Shown in pieces: positions 1-5,914 of a DNA stretch of 11,917 nt. The stretch comes from CAZSLI01 sp964607705. Lineage in GTDB: Bacteria > Actinomycetota > Coriobacteriia > Anaerosomatales > PHET01. The translations under genes and the position numbers were made by a program. The notes under the pieces were generated by a model that saw nothing but the letters and a program-made list of their open reading frames with translations, had not been told where the DNA came from and made no database searches. Numbering within the stretch: the stretch's first letter is position 1; every line of letters begins with the position of its first letter. Location: positions 1 through 11,917 of the forward strand of contig CAZSLI010000030.1 of the NCBI GenBank assembly GCA_964607705.1, written 5' to 3'.

Positions 1-2
1 AC

Positions 3-863
3 ATCGCGATCGAGCCCAAGACCAAGGCCGAGCAGGACAAGCTGGGTCAGGGCCTTGCGAAGCTCGCCGAGGAGGACCCGACGTTCCGGGTCCGCACCGA
101 CCAGGAGACCGGCCAGACGATCATCGCCGGCATGGGCGAGCTGCACCTGGAGGTCATCGTCGACCGCCTGCTGCGCGAGTTCAAGGTCGAGGCGAACGTC
201 GGTAAGCCGCAGGTCGCCTACCGTGAGACCGCCAGCCGCACCGCCGATCGCGTGGACATGAAGTTCTCGCGTCAGACTGGTGGCCGTGGCCAGTACGGCC
301 ACGTTGTCATCAACGTCGTCCCGCAGAAGCCGGGCGACGGCTACGTGTTCGAGAGCAAGATCGTCGGCGGCTCGATTCCCAAGGAGTACGTGCCGTCGGT
401 CGACAAGGGCATCCAAGAGGCGCTCAGCTCGGGTGTCCTGGCAGGCTTCCCGGTCGTCGACGTCAAGGTCGAGCTGATCGATGGCTCTTACCACGAGGTC
501 GACTCCTCGGAGATGGCGTTCAAGATCGCCGGTTCCATGGCGATCAAGGAGGGTCTGCGCAAGGCGGGCCCGGTGCTCCTCGAGCCGCAGATGGCCGTCG
601 AAGTGAATACGCCCGAGGAGTTCATGGGCGATGTCATCGGCGACCTCAACCGGCGCCGCGGTCACATCGAGAGCATGGAGCCTCGCGGTAACGCGCAGGT
701 CGTCCGTGCCAAGGTGCCGCTGTCCGAGATGTTCGGTTACGCGACCGACCTGCGTTCCAAGACGCAGGGCCGCGCCGCTTACACCATGCAGTTCCAGGCG
801 TACGAAGCCGTACCGAAGTCGGTTGCGGAAGAGATTGTGAGCAAGGTCGGCGGCAACGCCTAG
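3..863 (+). CDS. fusA: Elongation factor G, C-terminal part (5'-truncated by window edge)
   Basis: EF-G is the GTPase that drives translocation of tRNA and mRNA on the ribosome and, with RRF, ribosome recycling. Only 286 C-terminal codons are in the window; the GTPase domain and domain II lie upstream, since the family is about 700 residues. Visible residues 43-50 read GMGELHLE (domain III). Residues 91-100 read QTGGRGQYGH at the start of domain IV, and YHEVDSSE follows with its His at 164, which corresponds to the domain IV tip that enters the decoding site. Domain V carries GDVIGDLNRRRG at 209-220. All the hallmarks match canonical EF-G1 rather than a paralogue. The gene ends in TAG, 66 bases before rpsJ; the tuf gene often found here is absent. 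The identity is certain; the upstream part is unseen. Confidence 0.98.
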   Translation: MAIEPKTKAEQDKLGQGLAKLAEEDPTFRVRTDQETGQTIIAGMGELHLEVIVDRLLREFKVEANVGKPQVAYRETASRTADRVDMKFSRQTGGRGQYGHVVINVVPQKPGDGYVFESKIVGGSIPKEYVPSVDKGIQEALSSGVLAGFPVVDVKVELIDGSYHEVDSSEMAFKIAGSMAIKEGLRKAGPVLLEPQMAVEVNTPEEFMGDVIGDLNRRRGHIESMEPRGNAQVVRAKVPLSEMFGYATDLRSKTQGRAAYTMQFQAYEAVPKSVAEEIVSKVGGNA

Positions 864-879
864 ACAAGGCTTCATGGCC

Positions 880-909
880 CGAACGCCCGGGAGGAACCCG
901 GTCGATTCG
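880..909 (+). promoter_or_regulatory. Bulged hairpin in the fusA-rpsJ gap, upstream of the rpsJ ribosome binding site
   Basis: Inverted arms CCGGG (887-891) and CCCGG (897-901) enclose the loop AGGAA. The stem continues below through C884-G904 and G885-C903, and then CGAA (880-883) with TTCG (906-909), with one mismatch and one bulged A905. The element ends six bases before the GGAGG at 916-920 that serves rpsJ. No T-run follows, so it does not look like an intrinsic terminator. Its position at the head of the S10 block suggests control of rpsJ translation or mRNA processing, which is inference. Confidence 0.4.
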
Positions 910-929
910 GATGACGGAGGAGTAGAGAG

Positions 930-1238
930 TTGGCGAACCAGAAGATCAGGATCCGGCTGAAGGGCTACGACCACGAGATCGTCGATCAGTCGACGAAGCT
1001 CATCGTGGACACGGCGCAGAAGACCGGCGCGAAGGTCTCGGGCCCGATCCCGCTGCCGACCGACCGTAGCGTGTACACGGTCATCCGCTCGCCGCACGTC
1101 AACAAGGACAGCCGCGAGCAGTTCGAGATGAAGACGCACAAGCGCCTTATCGACATCCTCGAGCCCACCGCCAAGACGGTCGACTCGCTGATGCGCCTCG
1201 ATCTCCCGGCGGGCGTGGACATCGAGATCAAGCTGTAG
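930..1238 (+). CDS. rpsJ: 30S ribosomal protein S10 (uS10)
   Basis: S10 sits in the head of the small subunit and in E. coli also partners NusB in transcription antitermination. The 102-residue product has the exact usual length and begins MANQKIRIRLKGYDHE, with SGPIPLPT in the middle and an ending DIEIKL, all typical of the family. The start is TTG at 930, set by GGAGG at 916-920 with nine bases of spacing; no ATG or GTG gives the conserved N-terminus. It is the first gene of the S10 block, follows fusA after 66 bases and is followed by a 126-base structured gap before rplC. The rare TTG start may limit initiation, though this is inference. Confidence 0.98.
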   Translation: MANQKIRIRLKGYDHEIVDQSTKLIVDTAQKTGAKVSGPIPLPTDRSVYTVIRSPHVNKDSREQFEMKTHKRLIDILEPTAKTVDSLMRLDLPAGVDIEIKL

Positions 1239-1251
1239 GTTCTGGTATCAT
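1222..1251 (+). promoter_or_regulatory. Possible internal extended -10 promoter ahead of rplC
   Basis: TGGTATCAT at 1243-1251 fits an extended -10 (TGn plus TATCAT, five of six consensus bases). A weak -35-like TCGAGA at 1222-1227 matches four of six positions, with an 18-base spacer. Transcription would begin near 1258 and give rplC a leader of roughly 105 bases that contains both downstream hairpins. The -35 lies in the end of rpsJ. In GC-rich DNA an AT-rich hexamer of this kind can arise by chance, so the call is tentative. Confidence 0.22.
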
Positions 1252-1258
1252 CGGCGTT

Positions 1259-1273
1259 CTGCGTGTCACGCAG
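1259..1273 (+). promoter_or_regulatory. Short perfect hairpin in the rpsJ-rplC leader
   Basis: CTGCGT (1259-1264) and ACGCAG (1268-1273) form a six-base-pair inverted repeat around GTC. It lies 20 bases after the rpsJ stop and just downstream of the promoter-like TGGTATCAT. It is followed by the direct repeat GTCCGCTG at 1273-1280 and 1292-1299. There is no T-run, so it is not a clear terminator. Confidence 0.35.
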
Positions 1274-1305
1274 TCCGCTGTGAAGGTAGTGGTCCGCTGG
1301 GGTGT

Positions 1306-1341
1306 CTCGCCATGGGGGCGAGGACGTTTGGTCCCATGACC
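1306..1341 (+). promoter_or_regulatory. Two-hairpin element with complementary loops (possible kissing loop or pseudoknot) upstream of rplC
   Basis: Hairpin one pairs CTCGCC (1306-1311) with GGCGAG (1317-1322) and has loop ATGGG. Hairpin two pairs GGTC (1330-1333) with GACC (1338-1341) and has loop CCAT (1334-1337). ATGG in the first loop is the exact complement of CCAT in the second. If hairpin two is open, the complementarity extends to ATGGG with CCCAT (1333-1337), an H-type pseudoknot arrangement. The element ends 23 bases before the rplC start. That it folds is inference from complementarity. Confidence 0.38.
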
Positions 1342-1364
1342 GCGTGGATGTAAGGAAACGGATT

Positions 1365-1985
1365 ATGGTAACGACGATTCTCGGCAGGAAGCTCGGGATG
1401 ACCCAGGTGTGGGCCGACGACGACAAGCTCGTCCCGGTCACGGTCATCGAAGCGGGACCCTGTTTCGTCACGCAGGTTAAGACGATGAAGAACGACGGCT
1501 ATCGCGCTGTGCAGATCGCCTTCGGCGACATCGCCGAGCGCAAGGTGAACAAGCCGATGACGGGTCACTTCGAGAAGGCCGGCGTTGAGGTCAAGCGCCA
1601 CCTCGCCGAGATCCGCCTCGACGGCGACACGGACCTCAAGCCCGGAGATGCCCTGACGGTGGACGTCTTCGCCGAGGCGAAGTCGGTCCACGTCACCGGC
1701 GTGAGCAAGGGTAAGGGCTTCGCCGGCGTCATGAAGCGTCACAACTTCAAGGGCGGCCCTGGCGGACACGGTTCGCACTCGCACCGTGTCCCGGGTTCTG
1801 TCGGTCAGTGCGCCACGCCTTCTCGCGTCTTCAAGGGCAAGAAGCTGCCGGGCCACATGGGTACCGACACGGTCACCGTCCGCAACCTCGACGTCGTGCG
1901 CGTGGACGCCGAGCAGAACTTGCTTCTCGTGAAGGGCGCCGTCCCCGGCGCCAAGGGCGCGCTGCTCACCATCCGCACCGCCTAG
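1365..1985 (+). CDS. rplC: 50S ribosomal protein L3 (uL3)
   Basis: L3 is an early-assembly protein near the 3' end of 23S rRNA whose long loop approaches the peptidyl transferase centre. The 206-residue product begins MVTTILGRKLGMTQVW. It carries SKGKGFAGVMKRHNF at 114-128 and GSVGQ ending at Gln148, the equivalent of the glutamine methylated by PrmB in E. coli, followed by TPSRVFKGKKLPG. The ATG at 1365 is chosen because AAGGA at 1352-1356 is eight bases upstream and the protein then aligns with the family. A GTG at 1302 in the same frame would add 21 residues without family resemblance. The gene is preceded by a 126-base structured leader and followed after 38 bases by rplD. Confidence 0.98.
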   Translation: MVTTILGRKLGMTQVWADDDKLVPVTVIEAGPCFVTQVKTMKNDGYRAVQIAFGDIAERKVNKPMTGHFEKAGVEVKRHLAEIRLDGDTDLKPGDALTVDVFAEAKSVHVTGVSKGKGFAGVMKRHNFKGGPGGHGSHSHRVPGSVGQCATPSRVFKGKKLPGHMGTDTVTVRNLDVVRVDAEQNLLLVKGAVPGAKGALLTIRTA

Positions 1986-2023
1986 CAGACGCCGCCGAGG
2001 ACACACCCGAAGGAGTATTGAGA

Positions 2024-2647
2024 ATGGCAACCATCGAGATCAAGGACGTGAAGGGCAAGAAGGTCGGCAGCGCCGATCTCACCGATGCCGTATTCGGCGT
2101 CGAGCCCAACACTTTCGCGATGCACCAGGTCGTGCGTAGCCAGATGGCCGCGCGCCGCTCGGGCACGCACGATACCAAGACCCGCGGCCTCGTCCGCGGT
2201 GGCGGCAAGAAGCCGTGGCGCCAGAAGGGCACCGGTCGTGCCCGCCAGGGTTCGACCCGCTCGCCCCAGTGGGCAGGCGGCGGCGTGGTCTTCGGACCCC
2301 ACCCGCGCAGCTACGCCTTCAAGGTGCCGAACAAGGTGGTCAAGCTCGCCATGCGATCGGCCCTCTCGGCGAAGCTCGCTGAGGGTGTCATCACGGTCGT
2401 TGACGGCTTCGACTTCGAGAAGCCCTCGACGAAGGTCGCAGTCGAGGCCCTCGCCGGACTGGGCATCGCGGGAAAGGTGACGATCGTCGTCGCCAACGAC
2501 GACATCAACTCGATGCTGTCGTTCCGTAACCTGCCCAAGGCGCGCGTGATCACCGCCTCTGAGGCCAACACCTACGATCTGGTGGACAACACAGCAGTGC
2601 TGTTCACTCAGCCGGCCCTGACGTGGCTTGAGGGGGTGCTGTCGTAA
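2024..2647 (+). CDS. rplD: 50S ribosomal protein L4 (uL4)
   Basis: L4 binds 23S rRNA and its extended loop lines the exit-tunnel constriction; in E. coli it also represses its own S10 operon. The 207-residue product contains the tunnel-loop signature RGGGKKPWRQKGTGRARQGS at 58-77, followed by SPQWAGGGVVFGPHPR, and a C-terminal globular part. AAGGAG at 2010-2015 lies eight bases ahead of the ATG at 2024. The frame stays open upstream to 1808, but that stretch overlaps rplC and has no family match. The stop codon is one base from the rplW start, which suggests coupling. Whether this L4 regulates the operon cannot be read from the protein, although the leader ahead of rplC is a place to look. 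Confidence 0.98.
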   Translation: MATIEIKDVKGKKVGSADLTDAVFGVEPNTFAMHQVVRSQMAARRSGTHDTKTRGLVRGGGKKPWRQKGTGRARQGSTRSPQWAGGGVVFGPHPRSYAFKVPNKVVKLAMRSALSAKLAEGVITVVDGFDFEKPSTKVAVEALAGLGIAGKVTIVVANDDINSMLSFRNLPKARVITASEANTYDLVDNTAVLFTQPALTWLEGVLS

Positions 2648-2648
2648 C

Positions 2649-2936
2649 ATGTATGACCCGCGAGATATCATCATCCGTCCGATCGTGTCGGAGAAGTCGT
2701 ACGACCTGATCGGCATGAACCGTTACACCTTCGAGGTCGCCAAGACCGCGAGCAAGCCGCAGATCGCTCAGGCGGTCACCGAGATCTTCGGTGTGACCGT
2801 GACGAACGTGAACACGATGAACGTCACCGGTAAGCCCCGTCGCGTGCGCTTCGCCAAGGGCAAGACGCGTGACTGGAAGAAGGCGGTCGTCACCCTCAAG
2901 CAGGGCGATACGATCGATATTTTCCCGACGGTGTAA
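2649..2936 (+). CDS. rplW: 50S ribosomal protein L23 (uL23)
   Basis: L23 lies at the exit-tunnel mouth and is the docking site for trigger factor and SRP. The 95-residue product begins MYDPRDIIIRPIVSEKSYDL, the usual family opening, and carries NTMNVTGKPRRVRFAKGKTRDWKKAVV in its C-terminal half, split here by reference to its ends NTMN and KKAVV. The ATG at 2649 follows the rplD stop by one base. The only G-rich binding sequence, GAGGGGG at 2630-2636, is within rplD and twelve bases away, so translation probably depends on ribosomes finishing rplD. A 130-base gap with two strong hairpins follows before rplB. Confidence 0.97.
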   Translation: MYDPRDIIIRPIVSEKSYDLIGMNRYTFEVAKTASKPQIAQAVTEIFGVTVTNVNTMNVTGKPRRVRFAKGKTRDWKKAVVTLKQGDTIDIFPTV

Positions 2937-2939
2937 GAG

Positions 2940-2955
2940 CGCCCCTCCGGGGGCG
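2940..2955 (+). promoter_or_regulatory. UNCG-tetraloop hairpin just after rplW
   Basis: CGCCCC (2940-2945) pairs with GGGGCG (2950-2955) around TCCG. In RNA this is a C(UCCG)G tetraloop, a member of the exceptionally stable UNCG class. It starts three bases after the rplW stop. The next bases are ATGAGG, so it lacks the U-tract of an intrinsic terminator. It may protect an RNA 3' end or pause polymerase, which is inference. Confidence 0.45.
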
Positions 2956-2960
2956 ATGAG

Positions 2961-2999
2961 GGTGTCGGCACTCGGCTCGCTATGGAGCCGCCCGGCACC
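2961..2999 (+). promoter_or_regulatory. Long two-part hairpin in the rplW-rplB leader, with GCTATGGAG apex
   Basis: GGTGTCGG (2961-2968) pairs with CCGGCACC (2992-2999) over eight positions with a single G-T wobble. After an asymmetric internal loop (CACT against C), CGGCTC (2973-2978) pairs with GAGCCG (2985-2990) around GCTATG. The total is fourteen pairs. The apex sequence GCTATGGAG (2979-2987) recurs exactly at 7020-7028 in another r-protein leader. The element ends 54 bases before the GGAAGGAG that serves rplB and has no T-run. Confidence 0.48.
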
Positions 3000-3066
3000 G
3001 TGGTAGTCCGGCGTCGCGCAGCCCAAAGGTCCCGGGCAGCACGGCAATCGGACGGAAGGAGCACAG

Positions 3067-3897
3067 ATGGGACTCAAGAAGTACAAGCCGACATCACCGG
3101 GTCGCCGGTTCCAGTCGGTCTCGGACTTTGCCGAGATCACTCGGACGACGCCGGAGAAGTCGCTGGTTGAGCCTCTGCCCAAGAAGGGCGGTCGCAACAA
3201 CAACGGGCGCATCACGACCCGTCACCAGGGCGGCGGACACAAGCGCCAGTACCGCGTCATCGACTTCAAGCGCAACAAGGACGTCGTTCCCGCCAAGGTC
3301 GCGACGATCGAGTACGACCCGAACCGTTCGGCCCGTATCGCCCTGCTCCACTATGCGGACGGCGAGAAGCGCTACATCCTGGCGCCGAAGGGCCTCAAGG
3401 TCGGGGACACGGTGCAGAACGGCAAGGGTGCGGACATCAAGCCGGGCAACTCCCTGCCGCTGTCCGATATCCCGGTCGGTACCGTTGTGCATGCGGTCGA
3501 GATGCAGCCTGGCAAGGGTGCCGCGATCGCCCGCTCCGCCGGAACCTCGGTGCAGCTGATGGGCAAGGAAGGCGACTACGCCATCCTGCGTATGCCGAGC
3601 TCGGAGATGCGCCGCGTGCTCATCACATGCCGCGCGACCATCGGTGAGGTCGGCAACTCGGACCACAGCAACATCACCATCGGTAAGGCCGGTCGTGCTC
3701 GCTGGATGGGCAAGCGCCCGTCGGTGCGTGGTACCGCCATGAACCCGGTCGACCACCCGCACGGCGGTGGCGAAGGCAAGAACAAGTCCGCCGGTCGTCA
3801 CCCGGTCACCCCGTGGGGCGTTCCCACCAAGGGTCACCGTACCCGCAGCAAGAAGAAGGCGTCTTCCCGCCTCATCATCCGTCGGCGCAAGAAGTAG
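3067..3897 (+). CDS. rplB: 50S ribosomal protein L2 (uL2)
   Basis: L2 is one of the most conserved ribosomal proteins, needed for subunit joining and near the peptidyl transferase centre. The 276-residue product has the usual length. It begins MGLKKYKPTSPGRRFQ, carries GRNNNGRITTRHQGGGHK in the N-terminal part and MNPVDHPHGGGEGK at 225-238, where His230 matches the functionally important histidine of the family. The C-terminus is a basic tail ending RRRKK. GGAAGGAG at 3054-3061 lies five bases before the ATG. It follows the 130-base structured gap after rplW, so its translation is independent of rplW. It is followed after 15 bases by rpsS. Confidence 0.99.
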   Translation: MGLKKYKPTSPGRRFQSVSDFAEITRTTPEKSLVEPLPKKGGRNNNGRITTRHQGGGHKRQYRVIDFKRNKDVVPAKVATIEYDPNRSARIALLHYADGEKRYILAPKGLKVGDTVQNGKGADIKPGNSLPLSDIPVGTVVHAVEMQPGKGAAIARSAGTSVQLMGKEGDYAILRMPSSEMRRVLITCRATIGEVGNSDHSNITIGKAGRARWMGKRPSVRGTAMNPVDHPHGGGEGKNKSAGRHPVTPWGVPTKGHRTRSKKKASSRLIIRRRKK

Positions 3898-3912
3898 GAG
3901 AGGAGTACCTAG

Positions 3913-4191
3913 ATGAGCCGCAGCCTCAAGAAAGGCCCGTTCGTACAGCCTCGTCTCCTCGAGCGCATCCACGCGATGAACGAGGTCGGCGAGAAGAAGG
4001 TCATCAAGACCTGGTCGCGCGCTTCGACCATCTTCCCGGAGATGGTCGGCCACACCGTGGCCGTGCACGACGGCCGCAAGCACGTACCTGTGTATGTCAC
4101 TGAGTCGATGGTCGGCCACAAGTTCGGCGAGTTCTCGCCGACCCGTACCTTCAAGGGCCACGCCGCCGACAAGAAGAAGGGCAAGAGGTAA
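3913..4191 (+). CDS. rpsS: 30S ribosomal protein S19 (uS19)
   Basis: S19 is in the small-subunit head, forms a pair with S13 and contacts the A-site finger of 23S rRNA. The 92-residue product has the usual length. It begins MSRSLKKGPFVQPRLLERI and carries RASTIFPEMVGHTVAVHDGR and GHKFGEFSPTRTFKGH, all family hallmarks, before a lysine-rich tail. GGAGAGGAG at 3897-3905, overlapping the rplB stop region, lies seven bases ahead of the ATG. The stop is four bases from the rplV start, which implies coupled translation. Confidence 0.98.
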   Translation: MSRSLKKGPFVQPRLLERIHAMNEVGEKKVIKTWSRASTIFPEMVGHTVAVHDGRKHVPVYVTESMVGHKFGEFSPTRTFKGHAADKKKGKR

Positions 4192-4195
4192 GCCG

Positions 4196-4537
4196 ATGGA
4201 AGCTAGAGCAATCGCACGCTTTCAGCGGGTGAGCCCGCGTAAGGCACGCCTGGTCGTCGACATGATCCGCGGCAAGTCCGTGGAGCAGGCTCGCACGATC
4301 CTCCGCTTCTCGCCGCGCGCGGCCTCGGAGATCGTTGAGAAGACGCTCAACAGCGCCGTCGCCAATGCGGAGCGCAACCTGAAGGTTCGTGCCGAGGACC
4401 TCGTGGTCGCCACGACGTTCGTCGATGAGGGTCCGACCCTCAAGCGCATCCAGCCGCGCGCCATGGGCCGCGCGTTCCGGATCAACAAGCGCACGAGCCA
4501 CATCACCGTGGTCGTCAAGCAGCGAGAGGGGGCGTAA
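4196..4537 (+). CDS. rplV: 50S ribosomal protein L22 (uL22)
   Basis: L22 contacts all domains of 23S rRNA, and its beta-hairpin together with L4 forms the exit-tunnel constriction. The 113-residue product begins MEARAIARFQRVSPRKARLV and continues with the typical DMIRGKSVEQA. The tunnel hairpin corresponds to the basic stretch from DEGPTLKRIQPRAMGRAF to RTSHITVVV near the C-terminus. The ATG at 4196 is four bases after the rpsS stop, with AAGAGG at 4183-4188 inside rpsS as the binding site. The frame extends upstream over rpsS, but this has no family resemblance. rpsC starts seven bases after the stop. Confidence 0.98.
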   Translation: MEARAIARFQRVSPRKARLVVDMIRGKSVEQARTILRFSPRAASEIVEKTLNSAVANAERNLKVRAEDLVVATTFVDEGPTLKRIQPRAMGRAFRINKRTSHITVVVKQREGA

Positions 4538-4544
4538 GCGCCTA

Positions 4545-5252
4545 ATGGGACAGAAAGTCCAACCTATCGGCTTCCGTCTGGGCATCGTCGAGGACTGGCG
4601 CTCGCGCTGGTACTCCGGTAAGGACTACGCCAAGACCATCGAGAACGACGTTGAGATCCGTCGCTACCTCGAGAAGAAGCTTCGCCGCGCGGCCGTCTCG
4701 CGTGTCGAGATCGAGCGCAAGGGCGACAAGACCGCCATCGAGCTGTGGACGGCCCGCCCGGGCATCGTCATCGGCAAGAAGGGCGCTGAGGTCGACGTAC
4801 TGCGCAAGGACCTCGAGAAGATCACCGGCAGCCACGTCGCGGTGAACATCGTCGAGATCAAGCGCCCCGAGCTCGACGCGACGCTGATCGCTCAGTCCGT
4901 CGCCGAGCAGCTCGAAGGCCGCGTGGCGTTCCGCCGTGCGATGCGCAAGGCAGTCGCGTCTTCCATGAAGAGCGGTGCCCTGGGGATCCGCGTCCAGTGC
5001 GCCGGCCGACTCGGCGGTGCCGAGATGGGTCGTCGTGAGTGGTATCGCGAGGGTCGCGTCCCGCTCCACACCCTGCGCGCGAAGATCGACTACGGTACCG
5101 CCGTGGCACGCACCACCATGGGTGCCTGCGGCGTCAAGGTATGGGTCTATCACGGAGAGGTGCTCCCGGGCCAGAAGCCCCCGACGCCTGCGATCGAGGG
5201 CACTCGTGCTCCCCGTCCGCGCCGTGAGGGCCGGAACGAAGGGAGGCGCTAG
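4545..5252 (+). CDS. rpsC: 30S ribosomal protein S3 (uS3)
   Basis: S3 forms part of the mRNA entry channel and of the ribosomal helicase with S4 and S5. The 235-residue product begins MGQKVQPIGFRLGIVEDWRS. The KH domain carries VIGKKGAEVD with the GKKG loop at 77-80. The C-terminal domain shows CAGRLGGAEMGR, EWYREGRVPLHTLRAKIDY and VWVYHGEVLPGQ, and it ends in an arginine-rich tail. The ATG at 4545 lies seven bases after the rplV stop. The G-rich stretch GAGAGGGGGC in the end of rplV is a distant binding site, so coupling is likely. The stop TAG directly abuts the rplP ATG. Confidence 0.99.
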   Translation: MGQKVQPIGFRLGIVEDWRSRWYSGKDYAKTIENDVEIRRYLEKKLRRAAVSRVEIERKGDKTAIELWTARPGIVIGKKGAEVDVLRKDLEKITGSHVAVNIVEIKRPELDATLIAQSVAEQLEGRVAFRRAMRKAVASSMKSGALGIRVQCAGRLGGAEMGRREWYREGRVPLHTLRAKIDYGTAVARTTMGACGVKVWVYHGEVLPGQKPPTPAIEGTRAPRPRREGRNEGRR

Positions 5253-5681
5253 ATGCTGCTCCCCAAGCGAGTCAAGCATCGCAAGGTGCAGCGTGGCAGC
5301 AACTGGAAGGGCGAAGCCAAGGGCGGAACCCAGATCAACTTCGGCGAGTACGGCCTCAAGGCCCTCGAGCCGGCGTGGATCACCAACCGCCAGATAGAGG
5401 CGGCCCGTGTTGCGATGACCCGTTACATGAAGCGTGGCGGTAAGGTCTGGATCAACATCTTCCCGGACAAGCCCGTCACTCAGAAGCCGGCCGAGACCCG
5501 CATGGGCTCGGGCAAGGGTAACCCCGAGAAGTGGGTCGCCGTGGTCAAGCCGGGCAAGGTCATGTTCGAGATCGCAGGCGTGTCCGAAGAGGTCGCCAAG
5601 GAAGCAATCCGCCTTGCGGCTCACAAGCTTCCGATCAAGACCAAGTTCGTGACCCGTGCTGACAATGGCGGGGAGGCGTAG
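5253..5681 (+). CDS. rplP: 50S ribosomal protein L16 (uL16)
   Basis: L16 positions tRNA in the A and P sites and is needed for peptidyl transferase function. The 142-residue product begins MLLPKRVKHRKVQRG and carries RQIEAARVAMTRYMKRGGK, INIFPDKPVT and ETRMGSGKGNPEKW, with Arg83 in the loop near the tRNA elbows that is hydroxylated in some bacteria. It is followed by the conserved LPIKTKFVTR. GGGAGG at 5241-5246 is six bases from the ATG and sits inside the end of rpsC, whose stop is immediately adjacent. The protein is slightly longer than the E. coli form through its acidic C-terminal tail. Confidence 0.98.
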   Translation: MLLPKRVKHRKVQRGSNWKGEAKGGTQINFGEYGLKALEPAWITNRQIEAARVAMTRYMKRGGKVWINIFPDKPVTQKPAETRMGSGKGNPEKWVAVVKPGKVMFEIAGVSEEVAKEAIRLAAHKLPIKTKFVTRADNGGEA

Positions 5682-5897
5682 ATGAAGAACACCGAGATCC
5701 GTGAGCTCAATGACGCCGAGCTCGTCGAAAAGCTTAAGGCCACCCGGGCGGAGCTGTTCAACCTTCGGTTCCAGCTCGCGACCGGCCAGCTCGACAATAC
5801 CGGCCGTATCGCGGCCATCAAGAAGGATATCGCCCGCCTGCACACTGAACTGCGGACTCGCGAGCTCGCAGCTCAGCGTGAAGCGGCCGCTTCCTAG
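5682..5897 (+). CDS. rpmC: 50S ribosomal protein L29 (uL29)
   Basis: L29 is a small helical-hairpin protein beside L23 at the exit-tunnel mouth. The 71-residue product begins MKNTEIRELNDAELVEKL and has the family core ELFNLRFQLATGQLDN followed by RIAAIKKDIARLHTELRTRE. The ATG directly follows the rplP TAG. GGGAGG at 5671-5676 is five bases upstream, in almost the same sequence context as at the rpsC/rplP junction. A short alanine-rich tail ends the protein. rpsQ follows after 17 bases. Confidence 0.97.
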   Translation: MKNTEIRELNDAELVEKLKATRAELFNLRFQLATGQLDNTGRIAAIKKDIARLHTELRTRELAAQREAAAS

Positions 5898-5914
5898 GGT
5901 TTGTGAGGAGAGCC

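Noticed and set aside
1302..1364. N-terminal extension of L3 from an in-frame GTG
   Set aside because: The 21 extra residues do not resemble L3, the codon lies in the leader hairpin region, and ATG 1365 has a binding site and the conserved N-terminus.
1808..2023. N-terminal extension of L4 overlapping rplC
   Set aside because: The 72 extra residues are an out-of-frame reading of rplC; ATG 2024 has AAGGAG and gives a normal 207-residue L4.
2982..3170. Small open frame (62 codons) starting in the rplW-rplB hairpin apex
   Set aside because: It has no recognisable product and runs out of frame into rplB. The ATG is part of the stem-loop, and the frame is probably incidental.
3094..4161. Long reverse-strand open frame (355 codons) antisense to rplB and rpsS
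   Set aside because: Shadow of two certain genes; no family resemblance and no plausible binding site seen.
5298..5312. Apparent Asn-Trp difference near residues 17-18 of L16 compared with common forms
   Set aside because: This N-terminal region varies between bacteria, and the rest of L16, including the Arg83 loop, is intact, so it is not evidence of unusual function.
4542..5843. Long reverse-strand open frame (433 codons) antisense to rpsC, rplP and rpmC
   Set aside because: It mirrors the GC-biased codon phase of highly conserved genes on the + strand, and its translation has no recognisable domain.
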